A stretch of 64,000 nt of DNA from Pseudomonas sp. PDM18 (GTDB taxonomy: Bacteria > Pseudomonadota > Gammaproteobacteria > Pseudomonadales > Pseudomonadaceae). Shown one piece after another: positions 45,542-55,593 of this stretch. The stretch covers positions 124,001 to 188,000 of the forward strand of contig NZ_JACVBX010000004.1 of the NCBI RefSeq assembly GCF_014852585.1, read 5' to 3'. The notes below the pieces were generated by a model. It saw only the letters and a program-made list of their open reading frames with translations. It made no database searches and was not told the origin of the DNA. The position numbers and the translations under genes were made by a program. The first letter of the stretch is position 1; each line of letters begins with the position of its first letter.

Positions 45542-46849
45542 ATGTCTTTCAATACCGCCCTGAGTGGACTCAACGCCGCGTCGATGGACCTGAACGTCAC
45601 CGGCAACAACATTGCCAACGTCGGCACCACTGGCTTCAAATCCTCGCGGACCGAGTTCGCCGACCTCTACGCCTCCTCGATGCTCGGCACCGGCCGCATC
45701 GCCGTGGGTAACGGCGTGGTCACCCAGGCCGTTTCGCAGCAGTTCACTCAGGGCAACCTGAGCACCACCGGTCGCAGCCTGGACCTGGCAGTGAGCGGCA
45801 ACGGCTTCTTCATGACCAGCGACAACGGCAGCCGCGTCTACACCCGCAACGGCACCTTCAATACCGACGCCAGCGGCTACATCGTCGATGGTTCGGGCAA
45901 TCGCCTGCAGGGTTATGGCGTCAATGGCAACGGCAACATCGTCAACGGCGTGATCACCGACCTGAAGGTCGACACCGCCAACCAGCCGCCGAGCCCGACC
46001 TCGAAGATCACTTCGACCCTGAGCCTTAATTCCAACGCGACGACGCCCAAGACCACGCCGTTCGATGCGACTGACTCGGACAGCTACAACTGGTCGACCT
46101 CTGTGGACATCTACGACTCCCAGGGCAATTCGCACACCATGACGAACTACTTCGTCAAGGACAGCGCCAATAACTGGAGCATGTACACGCTGGTGGATGG
46201 GCGTAACCCGCAGACCCCGACCAGCACTACGCCGCTGAGCAGCGACATCACCTTCAACAGCGCCGGCCAGCTGACGGGCATTACCTCCACCGGCATGACC
46301 GTCAACGCCGACAACACCATGACTCTGACCGGCTGGACTCCTGCGGCTGTCACCGACTCCACCACCAGCCCGGTGACCTGGGGTGCCAATGGCGCAGCGG
46401 GTACTGCTGGCGGTATCAGCATCGACCTGACCAAGACCACCCAGACCAACGGCGCCTTTGCCGTCACTGCGGTGACCCAGGATGGCTATGCCACGGGTCA
46501 GATGTCCGGCCTGTCCTTCGCCGAAGACGGGCAGATGTACGCCACTTACACCAACGGCCAGTCCAAAGTGATCGGTCAGGTGATCCTGGCCAACTTCGCC
46601 AATACCCAGGGTCTGACCCCGGTGGGCAACACCGGCTGGAAGCAGTCGCTGGCCTCGGGTGAGGCAGTGATCGGCACGCCGACATCCGGCACCCTCGGCG
46701 CGGTCGGCTCGGGCACCCTGGAAGACTCCAACGTCGACCTGACCGCGCAACTGGTGAACCTGATCGTGGCGCAGCGCAACTACCAGGCGAACGCCAAGAC
46801 CGTCCAGACCGAAAGCACCATCTCCGACACCATCATCAACCTGCGTTGA
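45542..46849 (+). CDS. flgE: Flagellar hook protein FlgE
   Basis: A 435-residue hook subunit. The N-terminal rod/hook signature is SFNTALSGLNAASMDLNVTG-NNIANVGTTGFKSS, and the C-terminal helix is VDLTAQLVNLIVAQRNYQANAKT. The middle is Thr/Ser-rich and variable, as in all hook proteins. It is the last gene of flgBCDE and is followed by a terminator. Confidence 0.96.
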   Translation: MSFNTALSGLNAASMDLNVTGNNIANVGTTGFKSSRTEFADLYASSMLGTGRIAVGNGVVTQAVSQQFTQGNLSTTGRSLDLAVSGNGFFMTSDNGSRVYTRNGTFNTDASGYIVDGSGNRLQGYGVNGNGNIVNGVITDLKVDTANQPPSPTSKITSTLSLNSNATTPKTTPFDATDSDSYNWSTSVDIYDSQGNSHTMTNYFVKDSANNWSMYTLVDGRNPQTPTSTTPLSSDITFNSAGQLTGITSTGMTVNADNTMTLTGWTPAAVTDSTTSPVTWGANGAAGTAGGISIDLTKTTQTNGAFAVTAVTQDGYATGQMSGLSFAEDGQMYATYTNGQSKVIGQVILANFANTQGLTPVGNTGWKQSLASGEAVIGTPTSGTLGAVGSGTLEDSNVDLTAQLVNLIVAQRNYQANAKTVQTESTISDTIINLR

Positions 46850-46899
46850 TGACGTCCCCTTGCCGCAGGCGGCAGTCCTTCGCCGCCTGACGGCCATCG

Positions 46900-46927
46900 A
46901 GGCTCCTTCGGGAGCCTTTCTTTTTTG
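46900..46927 (+). terminator. Rho-independent terminator after flgE
   Basis: The stem AGGCTCC/GGAGCCT with a TTCG tetraloop is followed by TTCTTTTTT. It separates flgBCDE from flgF-L. Confidence 0.95.
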
Positions 46928-46971
46928 ATATCTCCATGAATATCAATGTCTTGAGTTTCATTTTGCAGTTC

Positions 46972-46987
46972 TGGCACAGCCCTTGCT
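46972..46987 (+). promoter_or_regulatory. Sigma54 promoter of flgFGHIJKL
   Basis: TGGCAC-N5-TTGCT is again a perfect consensus, 50 bp before the flgF start. The sequence continues TTGCTGAAGT exactly as at the flgB promoter, so the two promoters are close copies. Confidence 0.93.
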
Positions 46988-47037
46988 GAAGTCACTCCAA
47001 CACCGCCGGGAATCCGACTCGGCACTGGAGGATAGCC

Positions 47038-47781
47038 TTGGACAGAATGCTGTATGTCGCCATGAGCGGCGCGAGCCAGAACACTAAAGCCATGCAGGCT
47101 CACGCCAACAACCTGGCGAACATCTCCACGACCGGTTTCCGCCGTGACTTCGAGCAAGCTCGCGCGATGCCCGTGTTCGGCGACAGCTTTCCGGCGCGCG
47201 TCTTCGCCATGAGCGAACGCCCGGCGACCGACTTCACCACCGGCTCCCTGCAGGAAACCGGCCGTGACCTGGACGTTGCCGCCAAGGGTGATTCCTGGAT
47301 TGCCGTGCAGGCACCGGACGGCAGCGAAGCCTACGTGCGCACCGGCAGCCTGGAGATCGATGCCCTCGGCCAGCTGCGCACCAGCGACGGCATGCCGGTG
47401 ATGGGCAACGGCGGGCCGATCGCGATTCCCCCGGAAGAAAAGATCGACATCGGCGAGGACGGCACCATCACCATCCGCGGCCAGGGCAACAACCCCAATG
47501 CGCTGGCCACCGTCGACCGCATCAAGCTCGTGACTCCCGATGCCAAGCAACTGGAGAAGGGCAGCGATGGCCTCATCCGCATGAAGTCCGGTCAGCCCGC
47601 TCCCCAGGTCGACGCCAACGCCAGCGTGCAGTCCGGTGTGCTGGAAGCCAGCAACGTCAATGCTGTCGACGAGATGACCTCGATCCTGGCGCTGTCTCGC
47701 CAGTTCGAGTTGCACGTGAAGATGATGAAAACCGCCGAAGAAGACTCCCAGTCGATGGCGCGTGTTTTGCAATTCAGCTGA
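47038..47781 (+). CDS. flgF: Flagellar proximal rod protein FlgF
   Basis: A 247-residue rod protein with MLYVAMSGASQNTKAMQAHA-NNLANISTTGFR at the N-terminus and the conserved C-terminal ASNVNAVDEMTSILALSRQF. A TTG start (MDRMLYVAM) is preferred because GGAGG lies six to seven bases before it; an ATG three codons later has no suitable ribosome binding site. It opens the second rod/hook operon. Confidence 0.93.
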   Translation: MDRMLYVAMSGASQNTKAMQAHANNLANISTTGFRRDFEQARAMPVFGDSFPARVFAMSERPATDFTTGSLQETGRDLDVAAKGDSWIAVQAPDGSEAYVRTGSLEIDALGQLRTSDGMPVMGNGGPIAIPPEEKIDIGEDGTITIRGQGNNPNALATVDRIKLVTPDAKQLEKGSDGLIRMKSGQPAPQVDANASVQSGVLEASNVNAVDEMTSILALSRQFELHVKMMKTAEEDSQSMARVLQFS

Positions 47782-47836
47782 TAGAAACTGATTAACCGTT
47801 CGAGGCGCCACGAAACCGGCGCCCGAGGAGAACGAC

Positions 47837-48622
47837 ATGCTTCCGGCACTTTGGGTCAGCAAGACCGGTCTGTCCGCCCAGGACATGAACCTGACCACCA
47901 TCTCGAACAACCTGGCGAACGTGTCCACCACGGGCTTCAAGCGCGATCGCGCGGAGTTCCAGGACCTGCTCTACCAGATCAAGCGTCAGCCCGGCGCCAA
48001 CTCGACGCAGGACACCCAGCTGCCTTCGGGCCTGCAACTGGGTACCGGTGTGCGCATCGTCGGCACCCAGAAGAACTTCACCGCCGGCAGCCTGCAGACC
48101 ACCGACAACCCGCTGGACATGGCGGTCAACGGCCGTGGCTTCTTCCAGGTGCTGACTCCGGACGGCACCGTCGCCTATACCCGCGACGGCAGCTTCCACC
48201 TGAACTCCGACGGCCAGATCGTCACCTCCAACGGCAATGCTCTGGAGCCGGCCATCATCGTGCCGCCGGAAACCCAGACCTTCACCGTCGGCAACGACGG
48301 CACTGTCTCGGTCACCGTTGCCGGCAACGCCACGCCGCAGATCATCGGCAACATCCAGACCGCCGACTTCATCAACCCGGCCGGCCTGCAAGCCACCGGC
48401 AACAACCTGTTCCTGGAAACCGCCGCCAGCGGCGCGCCCCAAGTCGGCACCCCTGGCCTGAACGGTCTGGGCACCACCCTGCAGAACACCCTGGAGAACT
48501 CCAACGTCAGCGTGGTGGAGGAGATGGTGAACATGATCACCACCCAGCGCGCCTACGAGATGAACTCCAAGGTGATCTCCACCGCCGACCAAATGCTCTC
48601 CTTCGTCACCCAGAACCTATAA
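47837..48622 (+). CDS. flgG: Flagellar distal rod protein FlgG
   Basis: A 261-residue rod protein, the main distal rod subunit. It has LWVSKTGLSAQDMNLTTISN-NLANVSTTGFKRDR at the N-terminus, the FlgG-specific segment following about residue 45, and the C-terminal NVSVVEEMVNMITTQRAYEM. Length is exactly that of enteric FlgG (about 260). Confidence 0.97.
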   Translation: MLPALWVSKTGLSAQDMNLTTISNNLANVSTTGFKRDRAEFQDLLYQIKRQPGANSTQDTQLPSGLQLGTGVRIVGTQKNFTAGSLQTTDNPLDMAVNGRGFFQVLTPDGTVAYTRDGSFHLNSDGQIVTSNGNALEPAIIVPPETQTFTVGNDGTVSVTVAGNATPQIIGNIQTADFINPAGLQATGNNLFLETAASGAPQVGTPGLNGLGTTLQNTLENSNVSVVEEMVNMITTQRAYEMNSKVISTADQMLSFVTQNL

Positions 48623-48652
48623 CGACCGGCTGCGCGTCGGCCATGCAGCGTT

Positions 48653-48710
48653 GAAATCGAATTAGGAATGCTCATTGGCTGGAGCCAACTCCGCTTCCAA
48701 ATTCGATTTC
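48653..48710. repeat. Long nested hairpin between flgG and flgH
   Basis: The outer arms GAAATCGAATTAGGAA (48653-48668) and TTCCAAATTCGATTTC (48695-48710) are inverted copies with one mismatch. Inside them TTGGCT (48675-48680) pairs with AGCCAA (48683-48688). The mRNA would form a long two-tier hairpin inside the operon, in an unusually long 181-bp flgG-flgH gap. It may modulate processing or expression of the flgH-L part. Confidence 0.65.
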
Positions 48711-48803
48711 GCCTTGCCTGACCTAGCTCGCGCGGTCGTTGGATAAACCGGCCCTTGGGCCACCTGTGATCCCGTAGTCGCTCTCCCCGAGAGGTAGCTG
48801 TAG

Positions 48804-49496
48804 ATGAACCGTTCCCACCTCCTTCCGCTGCTGGCCATCGCCGCGTTGGCAGGGTGCGTGAGCCCGCCGCCCAAGCCGGACGATCCCTATTACGCTCCGG
48901 TGTTGCCGCGCACCCCTGCGCCGGCCGCCCAGAACAACGGGTCGATCTACCAGGCCGGGTTCGAGAACAACCTCTACGGCGACCGCAAGGCCTTCCGTGT
49001 GGGTGACATCATCACCATCACCCTCAACGAGAAGACCCAGGCCAGCAAGAAGGCCAGCTCGGACATCTCTAAGGACAGCAAGACCAAGATGGGGCTGACC
49101 TCGATGTTCGGCAGCGGCCTGACCACCAACAACCCGGTGGGTGGCGGTGACCTCAGCCTCTCCGCCGAATACGGCGGCTCGCGCGATGCCAAGGGCGACA
49201 GCCAGGCAGGGCAGAGCAACAGCCTGACCGGCTCGATCACCGTCACCGTGGCCGATGTCATGCCCAACGGCATCCTCGCCGTGCGGGGCGAGAAGTGGAT
49301 GACCCTGAACACCGGCAACGAGCTGGTGCGCATCGCCGGCCTGATCCGCGCCGACGACATCGCCACCGACAACACCGTCGCTTCCACCCGTGTGGCCGAT
49401 GCGCGCATCACCTACTCGGGCACCGGCGCGTTCGCCGATGCGAGCCAGCCGGGCTGGTTCGATCGCTTCTTCCTCAGCCCGCTGTTCCCGTTCTGA
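48804..49496 (+). CDS. flgH: Flagellar L-ring lipoprotein FlgH
   Basis: A 230-residue outer-membrane lipoprotein with lipobox LAGC (Cys18). It has the FlgH features [49 protein letters not shown] and the C-terminal [12 protein letters not shown]. It forms the L ring around the rod in the outer membrane. Confidence 0.96.
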   Translation: MNRSHLLPLLAIAALAGCVSPPPKPDDPYYAPVLPRTPAPAAQNNGSIYQAGFENNLYGDRKAFRVGDIITITLNEKTQASKKASSDISKDSKTKMGLTSMFGSGLTTNNPVGGGDLSLSAEYGGSRDAKGDSQAGQSNSLTGSITVTVADVMPNGILAVRGEKWMTLNTGNELVRIAGLIRADDIATDNTVASTRVADARITYSGTGAFADASQPGWFDRFFLSPLFPF

Positions 49497-49507
49497 GGGT
49501 GATGACG

Positions 49508-50653
49508 ATGACTGCCGTTCGCAAGGTATCCCACGGCCTGCTCTGCACGCTCCGCCTCGGTGGCGCGCTGCTGCTCTGCGCGCTGTCTGCCGTGCCGGCC
49601 GCCCATGCCGAGCGGCTCAAGGACATCGCCAGCATCCAGGGCGTGCGCAATAACCAGCTGATCGGCTACGGCCTGGTCGTCGGCCTCAATGGCACGGGCG
49701 ACCAGACCACGCAGACGCCGTTCACCGTGCAGACCTTCAATAACATGCTGGCGCAGTTCGGCATCAAGGTGCCGGCCGGCACGGGCAACGTGCAGTTGAA
49801 GAACGTCGCGGCGGTGTCCATCCACGCCGATCTGCCACCGTTCTCCAAACCAGGCCAGGTCATCGATGTCACGGTGTCTTCCATCGGCAATTCCAAGAGC
49901 CTGCGCGGCGGCAGCCTGCTGATGACCCAGCTCAAGGGTATCGACGGTCAGACCTACGCCATTGCCCAGGGCAACCTGGTGGTCGGCGGCTTCGACGCCG
50001 AAGGTCGCGATGGCTCGAAGATTACCGTCAACGTACCGTCGGCCGGTCGCATCCCCGGAGGCGCCACCGTCGAGCGCGCGGTGCCCAGTGGCTTCGACCA
50101 GGGCAACACCCTGACCCTGAACCTCAACCGCCCGGATTTCACCACCGCCAAGCACATCGTCGACCGCATCAACGAACTGCTTGGCCCGGGCGTCGCCCAG
50201 GCCGTGGACGGCGGCTCGGTGCGCGTCAGCGCGCCGCTGGATCCGAGCCAGCGCGTGGACTACATGTCCGTGCTGGAGAACCTCGAAGTACAGTCCGGCG
50301 AAGCCGTGGCCAAGGTCATCATCAACTCGCGCACCGGCACCATCGTGATTGGCCAGAACGTGCGCGTGTCGCCGGCCGCCGTGACCCACGGCAGCCTGAC
50401 CGTGACCATCACCGAAGACCCCATCGTCAGCCAGCCCGGCCCGTTCTCCAACGGCCAGACCGCCGTGGTGCCGCGCTCGAACGTGAGCGCCAACCAGGAA
50501 GCCAAACCGATGTTCAAGTTCGGCCCCGGCACCACGCTGGATGAAATCGTACGCGCCGTTAACCAGGTGGGCGCCGCGCCCAGCGACCTGATGGCGATCC
50601 TCGAAGCCCTGAAACAGGCCGGCGCGCTGCAAGCCGACCTGATCGTGATCTGA
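49508..50653 (+). CDS. flgI: Flagellar P-ring protein FlgI
   Basis: A 381-residue periplasmic ring protein with a signal peptide of about 34 residues (ending VPAAHA), then [20 protein letters not shown] and [18 protein letters not shown], diagnostic for FlgI. The ATG at 49508 is preferred because GAGG lies nine bases upstream; an ATG two codons earlier is too close to it. It needs FlgA, encoded on the opposite strand near 41 kb, for assembly. Confidence 0.95.
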   Translation: MTAVRKVSHGLLCTLRLGGALLLCALSAVPAAHAERLKDIASIQGVRNNQLIGYGLVVGLNGTGDQTTQTPFTVQTFNNMLAQFGIKVPAGTGNVQLKNVAAVSIHADLPPFSKPGQVIDVTVSSIGNSKSLRGGSLLMTQLKGIDGQTYAIAQGNLVVGGFDAEGRDGSKITVNVPSAGRIPGGATVERAVPSGFDQGNTLTLNLNRPDFTTAKHIVDRINELLGPGVAQAVDGGSVRVSAPLDPSQRVDYMSVLENLEVQSGEAVAKVIINSRTGTIVIGQNVRVSPAAVTHGSLTVTITEDPIVSQPGPFSNGQTAVVPRSNVSANQEAKPMFKFGPGTTLDEIVRAVNQVGAAPSDLMAILEALKQAGALQADLIVI

Positions 50654-50663
50654 GGACGCCGCC

Positions 50664-51905
50664 GTGGACGCCCGACTGCTTTCTGCTGGTACCTCCACTA
50701 CCGACTCCGGTTCCTATTCCGACCTCAATCGCCTGTCGGCGATGAAGACCGGCGCGAACCGCGACAGCGCGGGGAACATCCGCAAGGTCGCCCAGGAGTT
50801 CGAATCGCTGTTCATGAACGAGATGCTGAAATCCATGCGCTCGGCCAACGAGGTGTTCGCCAAGGACAACCCGATGAACAGCGAAGCGGCCAAGCAGTAC
50901 CAGGACATGTACGACCATCAGCTTTCTGTGTCCCTGGCTACGCAGGGGCATGGCATCGGCCTGGCCGACGTGCTGGTCAAGCAGATGGAGAAGATGCAGG
51001 GCGTCCGCCACACCGGCAACAATCCCTTCGCCCAGACTGGGGCGCAGGCGGCCGCCGACTCCAATCGGAGCGCCGCAGCCACCGCTGCAGCATCAGACCG
51101 GCAGAAGACCCCGAGCGTGTTTGCCGCCAACGGCAAGGCCTTACCGCAACCCGAAGCCGGTCGTGATGATCGCCAGGCGCTGAACGCCCGCCGTCTCGCG
51201 CTGCCGGGCAAGCTCGCCCAGCGTATTGCTGCAGGCCTCGTGCCGGGCGCCGATAGCTCCGTCGCATCCACCGCCAACCAGCCGGCGCAGCTGGCCAGCA
51301 ACGACTGGCGCGGCAGCCGGGCCTATACGAAGCAGATCGACACCACCGTGCCGGTGGCCGACATCGATACTTCGGCTATCTCCACCAAGCCGGGCAAGTC
51401 GATGTTCGCCTCGGCCGACGACTTCATCAGTACCATGCTGCCCATGGCCGAACGCGCGGCCAAGCGCATCGGCGTCGATCCGCGCTACCTGGTGGCCCAG
51501 GCCGCGCTGGAAACCGGCTGGGGCAAGAAGATGATCGCCCAGCGTGATGGCAGCAGCAGCCACAACCTGTTCGGCATCAAAACCGGCTCGAGCTGGAAGG
51601 GCGACTCCGCCCGCGCCACCACCACCGAATTCGAGAAAGGCAAGGAAGTGAAGGAAGTGGCTTCGTTCCGCGCCTACAACTCCTTCGAGCAGAGCTTCCA
51701 GGACTACGTCAGCTTCCTGCAGAACAACGATCGCTACCAGGGCGCGCTGGATTCCGCCGCGCGCCCGGATCAGTTCATGAAGGAACTGCAGCGCGCCGGC
51801 TACGCCACCGACCCGCAGTACGCGCGCAAGGTGAACCAGATCGCCAAGCAGATGCAGGTCTACCAGACCGTCGCGATGGCCGACACCCCGACTCGCACAC
51901 TGTGA
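50664..51905 (+). CDS. flgJ: Bifunctional rod-cap / peptidoglycan hydrolase FlgJ
   Basis: A 413-residue protein. Residues ~35-110 are the rod-cap domain (VAQEFESLFMNEMLKSMRSA). Residues ~240-400 are a beta-N-acetylglucosaminidase domain with catalytic Glu283 in QAALETGWGKK and HNLFGIKTGSSWKGD. The linker between (about 120-235) is Ala/Gln-rich and longer than in enteric FlgJ (~313 residues in total). A GTG start follows GAGG. It opens the peptidoglycan for the rod. Confidence 0.95.
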   Translation: MDARLLSAGTSTTDSGSYSDLNRLSAMKTGANRDSAGNIRKVAQEFESLFMNEMLKSMRSANEVFAKDNPMNSEAAKQYQDMYDHQLSVSLATQGHGIGLADVLVKQMEKMQGVRHTGNNPFAQTGAQAAADSNRSAAATAAASDRQKTPSVFAANGKALPQPEAGRDDRQALNARRLALPGKLAQRIAAGLVPGADSSVASTANQPAQLASNDWRGSRAYTKQIDTTVPVADIDTSAISTKPGKSMFASADDFISTMLPMAERAAKRIGVDPRYLVAQAALETGWGKKMIAQRDGSSSHNLFGIKTGSSWKGDSARATTTEFEKGKEVKEVASFRAYNSFEQSFQDYVSFLQNNDRYQGALDSAARPDQFMKELQRAGYATDPQYARKVNQIAKQMQVYQTVAMADTPTRTL

Positions 51906-51939
51906 AGCCCTGTACAAAGGACTGCGCTAAGGAAAGACC

Positions 51940-53937
51940 ATGAGCCTCCTATCCATCGGACTGTCCGGCCTCAATGCCTCGCAAGCGGCGCTGAGCACCA
52001 CCGGCAACAACATCACCAACGTCAACACGGCCGGCTATACCCGCCAGACGACGTCGCAGGTGACCTCCGCGGAGCAGTTCGCAGGGCAGTACTACGTCGG
52101 TACCGGTACCACGGTGCAGGACGTCCGCCGGATGTACAGCGAGTTCCTGGCCAACCAGCTGCGCGGTTCCACGTCGGTGAACAGCGATGCGCAGACCTAC
52201 CTGTCGCAGGTCAACCAGATCGATTCGCTGCTGTCCGACAGCACTACCGGTCTGTCCAAGGTGATGCAGAATTTCTTCGCCTCGCTGCAGACCGCCGCCG
52301 CGACGCCGACCGACGCCGCCTCGCGCCAACTGGTGCTGACGCAGGCCGCGAACCTGGCGCAGCGCTTCAACTCGATTTCCACCCAGCTGGGCACCCAGAA
52401 CAGCTACGTCAACACGCAGATGGACAGCCTGGCCGGACAGGTTACCGACCTGGCCAGGACCATCGCCCAGTACAACCAGGCAATCATCGCGGCCGAGGCC
52501 GGTGGCGCCAGCGCCAACGACCTGCAGGACAAGCGCGACCAGGCGGTGCTTCAGCTCTCCGACATGGTCGGCGTCAGCGTGGTCAAGCAGGGCAGCAGCC
52601 TCAACCTTTACCTGGGCTCCGGCCAGCCGCTGGTGGTGGGCGCCAATTCCTCCACCCTGACCGCCGGCCCGAGCGCCAACAACCCGTCGCAATTCAGCCT
52701 GAGCCTGAGTTCCGGCAGCTCGACCATGGACGTCACCTCGGTGGTCGCCGGTGGCCAGATGGGCGGTCTGCTGCGCTACCGCAGCGACGTGCTGGATACC
52801 ACCCAGAACGAACTGGGGCGCATGGCTATCGTCCTCGCCGACACCTTCAACAGCCAGCTCGCCCAGGGCCTGGACCTGAACGGCAACTTCGGCGCGCAGC
52901 TGTTCAAGGACATCAACGATGCCAGCGTCATCGGCAACCGCAGCCTGGCCAACACCCATAACACCGGCACCGGCAACCTCAACGTCAACATTACCGACAG
53001 CGGCGCGCTGACCACCAGTGACTACGAGGTGACCTTCACCTCCGCCACCGGCTACACCATCAAGCGCTCCTCAGACGGCTCTGTGCTGGGCACGGGCGAC
53101 CTGACCGACAACCCGCCCAAGGAGTTCGACGGCTTCAGCATCAGCCAGCAGAGCGTTGGCACCGTGCAGGCGGGCGACCGCTTCACGGTGATCCCGACGC
53201 GCACCGCAGCTTCGGACATCTCGGTCACCATGACTGACTCCAACCGCCTGGCCTTCGCCTCGCCGGTGGTCGCCAGCACGACCACTGGCAATGAAGGCAG
53301 CGGCACCATCAGCGGCACCACCCTGACCAGCAAGCTGGATGCCAGCAACGGCGCCGCGCTGAGCGCCTCGATCAAGGCCGGGCTACCGGTGAAGCTGGTC
53401 TTCGACGCGGCCAGCGGCGGCACCCAGGGCTACACCATCTACGATTCGGCGGGCAATCCACTGGGCACCGGCAATATCGTGCCGGGCCAGAGCAACGACA
53501 TCAGCATCACTGTGCCGGGCTCGCCCTCGTTCAGCTTCCAGACCACCATCGCCGGTTATCCAGCGGACGGCGATAGCTTCGGCGTGGCCTTCAACAGCAA
53601 CGGCGATGCCGACAATACCAACGCTCAGAAGCTGATCGACCTGCAGACAGCCAAGACCGTCGGCAGCGGCACGGGCAGCGGCAGCGGCATGAGCTTGACC
53701 GGCGCGTACAGCAGCTTGACCGAGACCGTCGGCGCCACGGCCAACCAGGCCAAGCTCGACGCCACTGCCACCGAGGCGGTGCTGACCCAGGCGCAAGGCA
53801 GCCGCGATTCATTGTCGGCGGTGAACCTCGACGAAGAGGCGGCCAACCTGGTGAAGTTCCAGCAGTACTACACGGCCTCCGCGCAGATCATCAAGACTGC
53901 GCAGACGCTCTTCGACACCCTGATCAACAACATCTGA
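51940..53937 (+). CDS. flgK: Flagellar hook-associated protein 1 FlgK
   Basis: A 665-residue hook-filament junction protein. The conserved N-terminus is LLSIGLSGLNASQAALSTTG-NNITNVNTAGYTRQ and the C-terminus LDEEAANLVKFQQYYTASAQ-IIKTAQTLFDTLIN. The centre is variable with several Ser/Thr-rich beta regions. FlgN is its chaperone. It is followed 10 bp later by flgL. Confidence 0.96.
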   Translation: MSLLSIGLSGLNASQAALSTTGNNITNVNTAGYTRQTTSQVTSAEQFAGQYYVGTGTTVQDVRRMYSEFLANQLRGSTSVNSDAQTYLSQVNQIDSLLSDSTTGLSKVMQNFFASLQTAAATPTDAASRQLVLTQAANLAQRFNSISTQLGTQNSYVNTQMDSLAGQVTDLARTIAQYNQAIIAAEAGGASANDLQDKRDQAVLQLSDMVGVSVVKQGSSLNLYLGSGQPLVVGANSSTLTAGPSANNPSQFSLSLSSGSSTMDVTSVVAGGQMGGLLRYRSDVLDTTQNELGRMAIVLADTFNSQLAQGLDLNGNFGAQLFKDINDASVIGNRSLANTHNTGTGNLNVNITDSGALTTSDYEVTFTSATGYTIKRSSDGSVLGTGDLTDNPPKEFDGFSISQQSVGTVQAGDRFTVIPTRTAASDISVTMTDSNRLAFASPVVASTTTGNEGSGTISGTTLTSKLDASNGAALSASIKAGLPVKLVFDAASGGTQGYTIYDSAGNPLGTGNIVPGQSNDISITVPGSPSFSFQTTIAGYPADGDSFGVAFNSNGDADNTNAQKLIDLQTAKTVGSGTGSGSGMSLTGAYSSLTETVGATANQAKLDATATEAVLTQAQGSRDSLSAVNLDEEAANLVKFQQYYTASAQIIKTAQTLFDTLINNI

Positions 53938-53947
53938 GGAGGCTGAA

Positions 53948-55543
53948 ATGGTTGTGCGAATTTCCACCCCGCAGATCTTCAACTCGAACATCGACAACTA
54001 CAACCGCGGCTACGCCAGTCTCTCCAAGCTGCAGGAGCAGATATCCAGCGGCACGCGAATCCAGACCCCGGCCGACGACCCTGTCGGAGCCGCGCGCCTG
54101 CTGCAACTGGAACAGCAGCAGGCGCTGCTGACCCAGTACAGCGGCAACATGACGTCCGCGACCAACAGCCTGAACCAGGAGCAGAGCGTCCTCGACTCCA
54201 TCACCACCGCCCTGCAGCGTGCGCGCGAACTGACGCTGCGCGCTGGCGACGGTTCGATGACTGACGAGGACCGCGGCGCCATCAGCGATGAACTGGGCGA
54301 GATCCAGAATCAACTGCTGACCCTGATGAACAGCAAGGACGCCAGCGGCAACTACCTGTTCTCCGGCAGCAAAAGCACCGTGCAGCCCTTCGTGCAGAAC
54401 GCCGACGGCAGCTTCAGCTACCAGGGCGACCAGAGTTCCCTCAAGCTGCAGATATCCGACAACCTGACGATGTCGACCAACGACAACGGCTGGAGCATCT
54501 TCGAGATGGCGGCCAACGCCAGCCGGACCGCCAGCTCGCTGGCGAGCAATCCGAACGCTGACGGCATCCAGCGCGCCTTCCTGTCCCAGGGCAACGTCAC
54601 CAACGACAGCAACTACAACGCCAGCTTCCGCAATGGTGCGCCGTACACGCTGAACGTACTCAATGGGACGCAGTACCAGATCCTCGACAAGAACGGCAAC
54701 GACGTTACCAGTGAAGCCACCACCAACGGCGTGTACGACGCCACGTCCACCGACAGCAACGCCATCAACTTCCGTGGCGCGCAGTTCCAGCTGGATGTCT
54801 CGCTGCAGAAGACCGATGACGCCAGCACCATGGACACCCTGGTAGGCGGCTACAGCTTCAGCTTCGGCGCGGCGGCGGAAAGCATGTCGGTCAAGCGCAG
54901 CGCCACCAACACCTCGACGGCGCAGATCACCTCGGCCTCGGTGAGCAACAGCACGGCCTATACCACGCAGTTCCCCAGCAGTGGCGTGCAGCTCAAGTTC
55001 ACCAGTGCCACCGCCTACGAAGTTTATGCGCTACCCACCAGCCAAGGCGCTTCGCCGCTGTCCACCGGCACCCTCGGCGCGACCTTCCCGCAAACCGTGA
55101 CCGTGGCCGGCGTCGACATGAGTATCAGCGCGGCACCGGCTGCCGGCGACCAGTTCAGCGTCACCGCCAGCTCGCCGGAGCGGCAGAACATCCTCAACAC
55201 CATCGGCGACCTGCGCAACGCACTGAATACCTCCACCGCAGGCAACCCGCAGGCGCAGCTGAACATCCGCAACATGGTGGCCACCGCACTCACCAACCTG
55301 GACAAGGCAAGCGACCAAGTGCTTGCGACCCAGTCGTCGATTGGCGCGCGACTCAACACCATCGATGTGCTCACCCAGGAAAACCAGAGCCTGGCGCTGA
55401 CCAATACCACCACGCAGTCGTCGATCCGTGACACCGACATGGCCGCCGCGACTTCTCAGCTGGTCCTGCAGCAGACCATGCTCGAAGCGGCTCAGGCCGC
55501 GTTCGCGCGGATCAGCCAGCTCAGCCTGTTCAACAAACTCTGA
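53948..55543 (+). CDS. flgL: Flagellar hook-associated protein 3 FlgL
   Basis: A 531-residue junction protein. The flagellin-like N-terminus (RISTPQIFNSNIDNYNRGYA, SSGTRIQTPADDPVGAARLL) and C-terminus (LQQTMLEAAQAAFARISQLS-LFNKL) are clear. It is much longer than enteric FlgL (~317) because of a large central Ser/Thr-rich domain (~200-430). That domain would be surface-exposed at the junction and could be modified by the glycosylation genes just downstream. It is the last gene of flgF-L, followed by a strong hairpin. Confidence 0.95.
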   Translation: MVVRISTPQIFNSNIDNYNRGYASLSKLQEQISSGTRIQTPADDPVGAARLLQLEQQQALLTQYSGNMTSATNSLNQEQSVLDSITTALQRARELTLRAGDGSMTDEDRGAISDELGEIQNQLLTLMNSKDASGNYLFSGSKSTVQPFVQNADGSFSYQGDQSSLKLQISDNLTMSTNDNGWSIFEMAANASRTASSLASNPNADGIQRAFLSQGNVTNDSNYNASFRNGAPYTLNVLNGTQYQILDKNGNDVTSEATTNGVYDATSTDSNAINFRGAQFQLDVSLQKTDDASTMDTLVGGYSFSFGAAAESMSVKRSATNTSTAQITSASVSNSTAYTTQFPSSGVQLKFTSATAYEVYALPTSQGASPLSTGTLGATFPQTVTVAGVDMSISAAPAAGDQFSVTASSPERQNILNTIGDLRNALNTSTAGNPQAQLNIRNMVATALTNLDKASDQVLATQSSIGARLNTIDVLTQENQSLALTNTTTQSSIRDTDMAAATSQLVLQQTMLEAAQAAFARISQLSLFNKL

Positions 55544-55551
55544 TTCATCCA

Positions 55552-55571
55552 GCCCGCCGGTAACGGCGGGC
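55552..55571 (+). terminator. Hairpin after flgL
   Basis: An 8-bp perfect stem GCCCGCCG/CGGCGGGC with a GTAA tetraloop begins nine bases after the flgL stop. No U-tract follows, so read-through into the methyltransferase gene 23 bp later is likely. Confidence 0.5.
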
Positions 55572-55593
55572 ACTCATTTCGGAAGACACGCAT

